Part shown: positions 1 to 5,225 of the stretch, piece by piece
Layout: every line of letters begins with the position of its first letter
Numbering within the stretch: the first letter of the stretch is position 1
NCBI GenBank assembly: GCA_903930745.1
Contig: CAIYZX010000168.1
Location: 1-8,801, forward strand
Direction of reading: 5' to 3'
Source of the DNA: an uncultured Chloroflexota bacterium
GTDB lineage: Bacteria; Chloroflexota; Limnocylindria; Limnocylindrales; CSP1-4
Length of the DNA stretch: 8,801 bases
Program-made: the position numbers and the translations under genes
Notes under the pieces: generated by a model
Seen by the model: the letters and a program-made list of their open reading frames with translations, nothing else
The model's database searches: none
Told to the model about the DNA's origin: nothing

Positions 1-711
1 CGAGCCCGGCACTGTGCGTGCCGCCGGCGCGCCGGTCGCGGCGGCCTCAAGCGCCTGGATGTTGATGTCGTACCAGCGGGCGACGGACGCCTGGTCAAGG
101 GTGCCCACCGCGGCGAGCAGCGCGTCCTGGTCCTGCTCCCCCGTGGCGGAGGATCGCGCCATGCGCGCGCACGTGCCGGCATCGGCGGTGCCGATCATCT
201 TCACCGCGATGTGGAGGCGATCCACGAGTGGCTCGTCTGCAAGGCGCGGGAACCCGTCGTTGAACGCCTCGTCGATGACGGCCTTGGCCTGGGCGTCCGA
301 GAGGCCGTCGATCTTCTTGCCGATGGCGGCCTCGAACCGCTTCTCCATGGCGTCGCGCTGGTCTGCGGGCAGCTTCTCGAACGCGGACCCGAAGACGCTC
401 GTGAGCGCGCCACTCATGGACGCCGCGAAGAAGATGGGCAAGGCGTACTTCACCAGGATCGCGATGCCGGCGACGCCGAGGGCGCCGATGCCAGCGAGGA
501 TCCCCTTCTTCCTTGTCATCGGCTGGGTTGCAGGAGCCGGAGGCGGCTGCGACGGGTCGTAGGAGGGGGCCGTGCCGGGCTGGCTGCCGATGGCCATGGG
601 CGACGACGGCCACGCCGGGTCGCCAACAGGCGGGGGCTCCGCAGGTGGCGCGGGCGGCCACGAGCCGGATGATGTTGGCTGCTCGGCCGGACCCTGGTCG
701 CTCGAGGTCAT
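1..711 (-). CDS. Hypothetical proline-rich single-pass membrane protein (C-terminus beyond window)
   Basis: I do not recognise this protein. The frame is open from an ATG at 711 to the left edge (237 codons, no stop), so its C-terminus lies outside the window. Start choice: AGGGGAG lies 7 bases upstream of the ATG, a good ribosome binding site. Residues 1-65 are disordered-looking and rich in Pro, Ser and Ala. A TRKKG basic stretch (66-70) leads into a hydrophobic segment at about 70-100 that should cross the membrane once, probably with the proline-rich N-terminus in the cytoplasm. Residues 105-225 are a charged, probably helical domain (FEKLPADQRDAMEKRFEAA, then LSDAQAKAVIDEAF) with one Cys at 181. 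It follows the sugar kinase on the same strand after 110 bases containing two inverted repeats, so it may be transcribed separately. No enzymatic motif is visible; a membrane-associated structural or regulatory role is only a guess. Confidence 0.8.
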   Translation of the reverse strand, partial: MTSSDQGPAEQPTSSGSWPPAPPAEPPPVGDPAWPSSPMAIGSQPGTAPSYDPSQPPPAPATQPMTRKKGILAGIGALGVAGIAILVKYALPIFFAASMSGALTSVFGSAFEKLPADQRDAMEKRFEAAIGKKIDGLSDAQAKAVIDEAFNDGFPRLADEPLVDRLHIAVKMIGTADAGTCARMARSSATGEQDQDALLAAVGTLDQASVARWYDINIQALEAAATGAPAARTVPGS

Positions 712-718
712 CGCGGTT

Positions 719-725
719 CTCCCCT
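719..725 (-). promoter_or_regulatory. Ribosome binding site of the proline-rich membrane protein
   Basis: AGGGGAG on the minus strand, 7 bases before the ATG at 711. It decides the start of the edge-truncated gene, and it lies only four bases from the inverted repeat at 730-747. Confidence 0.65.
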
Positions 726-729
726 GGGT

Positions 730-764
730 CACGCGGGTACTCGCGTGGTGCACGGAGGATGCAC
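730..764. repeat. Two back-to-back inverted repeats between the kinase and membrane protein genes
   Basis: The first is CACGCG, six bases, CGCGTG at 730-747. The second follows directly: GTGCA, seven bases, TGCAC at 748-764. Both lie in the 110-base gap between the kinase stop (822) and the next gene's start (711) and just upstream of its ribosome binding site. They could be an operator, a weak factor-independent terminator for the sugar operon, or an RNA structure affecting translation. There is no T-tract, which weakens the terminator reading. Short stems in GC-rich DNA can also occur by chance. Confidence 0.4.
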
Positions 765-821
765 AGGCGCCCGGCGGGAACGCAAGTCCGAATGGCCCCG
801 GCCATGTGGGGCGCGAACGGG

Positions 822-2237
822 TCAGGATGCGGTGCGACGGAAGACCGGGGCCAGCGCCGGGTAGAGCGCCTGGTAGGTGCCGAAGGCCGCATCGTAGGCC
901 GCGCTCGTGGAGGGGTCCGGCTCCAGCCGGCGTGCCACCGCGGGCATGGAGGCCACCGCCTCCGCCAGCGATCCGAACAGCCCGGCGCCGCGAGCCGCGA
1001 GGACGGCGGCGCCCATCACGGCCGTCTCGCCCACCACCGGGATCGCCACGGGCACGCCCAGGACATCCGCCTTGATCCTCGCCCACGTGTCGTCCGGCGA
1101 CGGACGGCCGGCCAGGCGCAGCTCCGTCACGGCGGTCCCCGCGGCGGCGATCGGCTCCACCACGGAGCGGAGCGCGAACGCGGCGGCCTCCAGGGCGGCC
1201 CGCGCCACGTGGTCCGGGCCGTGGGCGAGCGTGAGGCCGTAGAGCACGCCGCGCGCGGTCTCGTCGAAGACGGGGGCCCGCTCGCCCGCGAGGTACGGGA
1301 GCATCACCAGCCCGTCCGCCCCGGGCGGGACCCGGAGCGCGGCGCGGAAGACGTCGTCCGGTGCCTGCGCCTCGGCGAGGAGCGTGGCGCGGACCCAGTC
1401 CACCGTGGCGCCCAGGGCGGCCATCGCCCCGCCCACCACCCACAGCCCCGGCAGGGGCGCCGGTGCCACGAAGACCCCCGGCAGGTCCACGCTCCCGGCG
1501 GCGTAGATGCCGATGCCGCCGCTGGTCCCGCCCACGTCCACGGCGTCCCCCGCCGCACGGAGGCCCGCGCCCAGCATGGACGCCGTCCCGTCGTTCACGC
1601 CCGCCACCACGGGCGTGCCGGCAGGGAGACCCAGCGTCTCGGCCACCCCGGCACGAAGCCGGCCCAGCATCGAGCCGAAGGGCAGCGGCGGCGGCACCAG
1701 CGCAGGGTCCACGCCCGCGGCCGCGGCAGCCTCGGGCGCGATGGGCGTCTCGTGCCCCTGGGCCGTGGCCACGGCCTCCCCGGTGAGCCAGCAGCCCACC
1801 GCGTCCCAGGCGGCAAGCAGCCAGCGGGTCCTCGCCACCGTCTCGGGATCCTCGCGGGCCAGCCAGGCCATGCGCGGCAGTAGTCCGTATCCGCCGGCAC
1901 CGGCACGCCGGTCCTGCCAGGTCACCGCGGGCCGCATGGGGGCGCCATCGGCGTCCACGGCAACCAGCGTTGGGCCCTGGCCCACGCAGCAGATCGCCGC
2001 CACCTCGGGGGCGCCGCCCTCCACGGCCACCAGCGCCGCGCGGACCGCCGCGCCGATGGCCGCGTGCCAGGCCAGCGGATCCTGCTCCGCCCGCCCGTCC
2101 GGTCCCGTGTCCGTGGAATACGTGCCGCGGCCCAGGCCCAGCAGGCGCCCATCGGGCGTCACCAGGGCGGCCTTGACCTCGCTCGTTCCAAGGTCAATGC
2201 CCAGGACGGCCCCGTCACCGCGCCGCGCCGTGGCCAT
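822..2237 (-). CDS. FGGY-family carbohydrate kinase (xylulokinase-like)
   Basis: Likely phosphorylates a sugar or polyol with ATP in the cytoplasm. Length is 471 residues, slightly short of the usual 480-500. The N-terminal actin-like domain has the phosphate loop GIDLGTSEVKAALV (13-26) and TWQDRRAG (106-113). GVNDGTAS (213-220) carries the expected catalytic base, Asp216. The C-terminal domain shows GGTSGGIGIY (236-245), MLPYLAGERAPVFDETARG (312-330) and a helix ending IKADVLGVPV (388-397). Oddities: the segment reading GQMHG in xylulokinases is GQGPT here (86-90), and the adenine-site GGGA motif is LAGRPS (375-380). The sugar is therefore unassigned and I give no gene symbol. The ATG at 2237 is four bases after the stop of the upstream isomerase gene, so translational coupling is likely; no clear Shine-Dalgarno sequence is seen. 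A GTG at 2249, overlapping the isomerase stop region, is an alternative start. Confidence 0.9.
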   Translation of the reverse strand: MATARRGDGAVLGIDLGTSEVKAALVTPDGRLLGLGRGTYSTDTGPDGRAEQDPLAWHAAIGAAVRAALVAVEGGAPEVAAICCVGQGPTLVAVDADGAPMRPAVTWQDRRAGAGGYGLLPRMAWLAREDPETVARTRWLLAAWDAVGCWLTGEAVATAQGHETPIAPEAAAAAGVDPALVPPPLPFGSMLGRLRAGVAETLGLPAGTPVVAGVNDGTASMLGAGLRAAGDAVDVGGTSGGIGIYAAGSVDLPGVFVAPAPLPGLWVVGGAMAALGATVDWVRATLLAEAQAPDDVFRAALRVPPGADGLVMLPYLAGERAPVFDETARGVLYGLTLAHGPDHVARAALEAAAFALRSVVEPIAAAGTAVTELRLAGRPSPDDTWARIKADVLGVPVAIPVVGETAVMGAAVLAARGAGLFGSLAEAVASMPAVARRLEPDPSTSAAYDAAFGTYQALYPALAPVFRRTAS

Positions 2238-2241
2238 GGCG

Positions 2242-3072
2242 TCAGGCACCGCCGCTCGCACCCTCGTCCATCGCCTCGACGAAGAGGCGGCGAACCTGGG
2301 CCTGGCCCCAGACGCAGACGTCCCAGAGGTCGCTCTCGGGCTCCTGCGTGTACGGGCGGACGGGCATGTACGGCGGGGGGCCGTACTCGGGGGTGACGGT
2401 GATGCGCTCGGCGCCTGCAGCGGCCCTGGCGCGGAAGAGGTCCTTCCACCAGCCCTCGAACGCCGAGACGGCCTCGGCGTGCTCCGGGGCACGCGGGTCG
2501 TTCACCTGGACGGCCTGGGGGTGCGCCACGCGGGCGTGCACGTGCCTGGCGTGCCGGTTCGCCAGGGCGATGTCCTCGCCGCGGTCCTCCAGGAGCCGTT
2601 CCGCCACCACCACCCAGTGGCTGTAGTCCGCGGCGAGATGCAGCTGCGGCCGAGCGCGCAGGAGCCGGGCGGTCTGCCAGGGCGTGTTGAACAGGTGGCC
2701 ACGATGGGTCTCGTGGTTGATGTCCACGCCGTACTCGCGCTCCAGCTCCAGCGTGAAGTCCAGGAAGTCCAGCGCCTCCTCGTCAGAGAGCCAGTCGGGC
2801 GCCGTGTGCGAGGTGACCTGCCGCGGGCTGTACTCCAGCGCGGTCTCGATGGTCCGCCGGTACGCGTCGCGGTCCGCCGTGAAGGCCAGGATCAGCGTGA
2901 TGGGCTCAAGACCGGACTGCACGATCAGCGAGCGCAGCTCCTGGGGCTCGTCCGGGGGGAAGGGCGGGACCAGGACCTCGATGCCGTCAAACCCGGCTGC
3001 GGCCACCCGCTCCAGCGACGGCCCCAATGGCCGATCCAGGCCCCATGTGCTCCGGAAGACCCGCAGCTCCAA
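2242..3072 (-). CDS. Sugar phosphate isomerase/epimerase, xylose-isomerase-like TIM barrel
   Basis: A 276-residue cytoplasmic protein of the AP-endonuclease-2/xylose-isomerase-like TIM-barrel superfamily, members of which isomerise or epimerise sugars using a divalent metal. Candidate metal ligands sit at the expected strand ends: Glu32 in FDGIEV, Glu121 in NHETHRG, Asp149 in LAADYSHW, and Glu229 in TPEYGPPPY. The stretch HVHARVAHPQAVQVNDP (177-193) followed by FEGWWKDLF (205-213) resembles a subfamily with HARVG...QGPQV...WW signatures. Start: TTG at 3072 has GGAGGG six bases upstream and gives a protein starting MELRVFRSTWG, which fits the first barrel strand. A GTG at 3138 would add 22 arginine- and glycine-rich residues and looks less likely. 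It is the first gene of a tight pair with the FGGY kinase, consistent with isomerisation followed by phosphorylation; the substrate is unknown. Confidence 0.88.
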   Translation of the reverse strand: MELRVFRSTWGLDRPLGPSLERVAAAGFDGIEVLVPPFPPDEPQELRSLIVQSGLEPITLILAFTADRDAYRRTIETALEYSPRQVTSHTAPDWLSDEEALDFLDFTLELEREYGVDINHETHRGHLFNTPWQTARLLRARPQLHLAADYSHWVVVAERLLEDRGEDIALANRHARHVHARVAHPQAVQVNDPRAPEHAEAVSAFEGWWKDLFRARAAAGAERITVTPEYGPPPYMPVRPYTQEPESDLWDVCVWGQAQVRRLFVEAMDEGASGGA

Positions 3073-3078
3073 CGCCAA

Positions 3079-3084
3079 CCCTCC
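3079..3084 (-). promoter_or_regulatory. Ribosome binding site deciding a TTG start
   Basis: GGAGGG on the minus strand with a six-base spacer to the TTG at 3072. It is the main reason to prefer TTG over the upstream GTG at 3138 for the isomerase gene. Confidence 0.6.
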
Positions 3085-3180
3085 ATGCCTCCCCGCACCG
3101 GACGCGCGCGGGCTGCGCAAGTCTAGGGCCCCGGACACGAAGCGGGTCGCGCGTCGCGGGAGGCGGCGGGTCGCACTGCC

Positions 3181-4644
3181 TCAAGGCGTGGGCGTGGGCG
3201 TGGGCGTGGGCGTGGGCGGCAGCGTGGCGATGACGTACGGCGTGAAGTCCACGTAGCGATACCGGTCCACGTCCACGGTGTACGTGGTCCCGTTGCCGAT
3301 CCCCGTGACCGGCGCACCCCCGTACTGCCAGAAGGTCCAGCCCTGGCCGCCCCAGTTGGAGCCGGGGACCCACGGCGTCCCGCTGGTCCAGTGGGCCAGC
3401 CAGAGCGGCGAGCCCAGCTGCGCGAACAGCTGCGTGTCACCCACGTTGTTGGTCCAGAACGACGGCGACGTGTAGATCAGCGCGCGGACACCGGTCCGGG
3501 CCTCCACCTCGTCCAGGAACGCGCCCACCCACGCCTGCATCAGCGAGGCGCTGAGGCCGTTCGCGTTGTTCTCGAGGTCCAGGACCGGGAGCAGCTCGCC
3601 CACCGCCGGAGCGGCGACGTCGATGAAGTGGTCCGCCTCCGCCCTGCCGTCCGCCTGGACATCGGCGAGCGCGAGCGTGACACCGGACGGGCGCGCGAAG
3701 TGGTACGCGCCCACGAGCAGGCCCGCCGCCTCCGCCTCGGCGCGGTTCGCGGCATAGGTCGGGTCCGTGTAGGTGGTGCCGTCCGTCGCCTTGAGGAAGG
3801 CGAAGACCTTGCCGTCACCGGCCGGGCCGGACCAGTCGATGGTCCCCTGCCAGTGGCTCACGTCGATCCCCTGGAGATACGGGTCCGGCGGTGGCGTGAG
3901 CGATGGCGTTGGTGTCGGCGTTGCCGTGGGGGCGGGCGTTGGCGTGGGTGTCGGGGTGGGGGTTGGCGTGGGCGAGGGAGCTGTGACGAGCTGCGCGCGG
4001 GCAACAAACAGGTACGGGACGCCGTAGAGCGCCTTGACGGAGGTGCCGCCGACGCCGCTCACGACCGCCCACGAGGTGCCGGTCACGCGCCCGCCGGAGC
4101 AGGATGTGGTCCACGAGCCACCGGCCACCGTGCCGATGACCGTGACCCGCGTGCCCTTCGCGATTCGTGCGCGCAGGGTGGCTGTCACGGACGTGCCGGA
4201 TCTGAGCGGGACGCCGGTGCACGCTGCGGCGAGGGTCGCGGACCGGGTCTCGGTGAAGAGTCCCGTGGCGGCGTAGACGGATGCCACGCCATAGAGCGAG
4301 GATGTGCTTCGCCCGTTCACCGAGGTGATGCGCCACCAGGCCGCGCCCGCCGACGCGCCGCCGCAGGCCACCTTCCACGATGTGCCGCTGACGCGCGCGA
4401 CGGCGACCACGGCGGTGCCGGCCGGCAGCCGGGCGAGCAGGCGGGCGGACGCATCCGGTCTGACACGGACGGCGGCCCCGTCACACGCGGTCGCGAGAGC
4501 GGTGGAACCAAGCGCCTCGCCGGGGGCGATGAGGCCAAGGCCACCCAGCATGACCAGCAGTGCAAGCGCGACGAGCACCGGCCCTCGGTAGGGGCGCGCA
4601 GTGGGGTGGGCGCGACGGGGCCGGACGGAGTCGGAAGGGTGCAC
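3181..4644 (-). CDS. Secreted GH25 lysozyme (N-acetylmuramidase) with tandem SH3-like repeats
   Basis: Likely hydrolyses peptidoglycan outside the cell. From the GTG at 4644 it has 487 residues. A basic N-region (RPRRAHPTARPYRG) precedes a hydrophobic core at 23-40, giving a signal peptide probably cut near residue 46. Two related repeats follow (about 49-129 and 136-217), each with paired cysteines, a hydrophobic strand pattern and an SxxALYG/SxxSLYG end; they look like SH3-type wall-binding domains. A PT-rich linker spans 223-254. The GH25 domain (256-470) has GIDVSHWQGTIDW, FAFLKATDG, VGAYHF, the catalytic DxE as Asp356-Leu-Glu358 in LPVLDLENN, WTFWQYGG and VDVDRY. The protein ends in (PT)n directly before the stop. 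Start: GGAG lies six bases before the GTG; an ATG at 4704 with a weak ribosome site would add 20 residues. It is divergent from the DUF2203 gene. Confidence 0.92.
   Translation of the reverse strand: MHPSDSVRPRRAHPTARPYRGPVLVALALLVMLGGLGLIAPGEALGSTALATACDGAAVRVRPDASARLLARLPAGTAVVAVARVSGTSWKVACGGASAGAAWWRITSVNGRSTSSLYGVASVYAATGLFTETRSATLAAACTGVPLRSGTSVTATLRARIAKGTRVTVIGTVAGGSWTTSCSGGRVTGTSWAVVSGVGGTSVKALYGVPYLFVARAQLVTAPSPTPTPTPTPTPTPAPTATPTPTPSLTPPPDPYLQGIDVSHWQGTIDWSGPAGDGKVFAFLKATDGTTYTDPTYAANRAEAEAAGLLVGAYHFARPSGVTLALADVQADGRAEADHFIDVAAPAVGELLPVLDLENNANGLSASLMQAWVGAFLDEVEARTGVRALIYTSPSFWTNNVGDTQLFAQLGSPLWLAHWTSGTPWVPGSNWGGQGWTFWQYGGAPVTGIGNGTTYTVDVDRYRYVDFTPYVIATLPPTPTPTPTPTP
3187..3216. 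repeat. Five perfect 6-bp tandem repeats encoding the PT tail
   Basis: The unit CGTGGG (plus strand) is repeated five times without interruption and encodes alternating Thr-Pro at the extreme C-terminus of the lysozyme, one codon before its stop. Perfect short repeats of this kind are prone to slippage, but a change by whole units stays in frame. Confidence 0.85.
3883..3978. repeat. Imperfect PT-linker repeat inside the lysozyme gene
   Basis: GGCGTGGG/GTTGGTGTC-like imperfect 6-bp units encode the Pro-Thr-Ala linker (residues 223-254) between the SH3-like repeats and the GH25 domain. Unlike the tail repeat it is broken by substitutions, suggesting it is older. Confidence 0.65.
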
Positions 4645-4650
4645 ACAAAG

Positions 4651-4654
4651 CTCC
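4651..4654 (-). promoter_or_regulatory. Ribosome binding site of the lysozyme (GTG start)
   Basis: GGAG on the minus strand, six bases before the GTG at 4644. It supports a start that gives a signal peptide of ordinary length rather than the longer ATG form beginning at 4704. Confidence 0.5.
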
Positions 4655-4749
4655 GGGGGACGCTGGTGACGGACAGGATGCCTCGCGCCGGCGATCCCCG
4701 CCATGACCCGATGGTTGGGGGCCGGGCGGGCGGTGGAGGGATGGGTGCG

Positions 4750-4755
4750 TACAAT
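4750..4755 (+). promoter_or_regulatory. Possible -10 box of a leaderless DUF2203 transcript
   Basis: TACAAT matches the -10 consensus at five of six positions and ends six bases before the GTG at 4762. That places the expected transcription start at or next to the start codon. No convincing -35 is seen 16-18 bases upstream, so this rests on spacing and the -10 alone. Confidence 0.4.
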
Positions 4756-4761
4756 CCGCGC

Positions 4762-5199
4762 GTGTCCCGCTTCTACTCGCTCGACGAGGCCAACGCCCTC
4801 CTGCCGGAGGTGATCGAGGTCGCGCACCGGTTGCGTGAGCAGCGAACGGGGCTCGTCGCCCTGAGCGACGCGTGGCGGGTGCAGGCCGGCGAAGAGGCCG
4901 GCCTCATGCCGGGTGCGTCCCCCGCAGACGAGGATCCGGAGCTCCGGCTGCTCCGGCTCCGGATGCGCGGGATCATGGACCAGATGCAGGCGGACATGGC
5001 CTGGATGGACGAGCGGTCCATCGTGCTCCGCGACATCGAGACGGGCCTGCTGGACTTCCCGGCCTCCGCGGCCGGACGGGCGGTCTGGCTCTGCTGGCGC
5101 TTCGGGGAGTCCTCGGTTGGCTGGTGGCACGGCATGGAGGAGGGCTTCACCGGTCGCCGGTCCGTTGACGCCCTGCCGGGAGCCTCCGCCTCCGCCTGA
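4762..5199 (+). CDS. DUF2203 family protein
   Basis: A 145-residue soluble protein matching the DUF2203 pattern: an opening RFYSLDEANALLPEV (residues 3-17) followed by a helical stretch to about 80, then the family's best-conserved part, LRDIETGLLDFPA (89-101), GRAVWLCWRFGE (105-116), WWHGMEEGFTGR (121-132). The last 13 residues are Ala/Ser/Pro-rich and probably unstructured. No catalytic residue set or membrane segment is evident, and the family's function is not known to me. Start: the family normally begins just before the RFYSLDEA-like motif, favouring GTG 4762, which has no Shine-Dalgarno but a TACAAT box just upstream. An ATG at 4741 would add seven residues, but its GGAGG is only one base away, too close for normal use. 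The gene converges on the sensor kinase, with 26 bases between their stops. Confidence 0.87.
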   Translation: MSRFYSLDEANALLPEVIEVAHRLREQRTGLVALSDAWRVQAGEEAGLMPGASPADEDPELRLLRLRMRGIMDQMQADMAWMDERSIVLRDIETGLLDFPASAAGRAVWLCWRFGESSVGWWHGMEEGFTGRRSVDALPGASASA

Positions 5200-5225
5200 G
5201 GGGCGATGTCCGAGGATCGGGACGC

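Noticed and set aside
95..892. Minus-strand open frame overlapping the proline-rich membrane protein
   Set aside because: Its translation is Arg/Pro/His-rich without hydrophobic order, whereas the frame starting at 711 has a ribosome site, a membrane segment and balanced composition.
513..1883. Plus-strand open frame of about 456 codons opposite the kinase
   Set aside because: Antisense shadow of the FGGY kinase and the membrane protein gene; no motifs.
2238..2492. N-terminal extension of the sugar kinase reading through the isomerase gene
   Set aside because: It overlaps the isomerase coding region in another frame and adds Arg/Ser/Pro-rich sequence; the phosphate loop sits at the normal distance from ATG 2237.
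3187..3216. Short tandem repeat considered as a CRISPR or regulatory repeat
   Set aside because: Six-base units without spacers, in frame, encoding Thr-Pro in the lysozyme tail.
3391..4740. Plus-strand open frame leading into the DUF2203 gene, suggesting a much longer protein
   Set aside because: It is antisense to the GH25 lysozyme and its translation is low-complexity; only the part from about 4762 matches a protein family.
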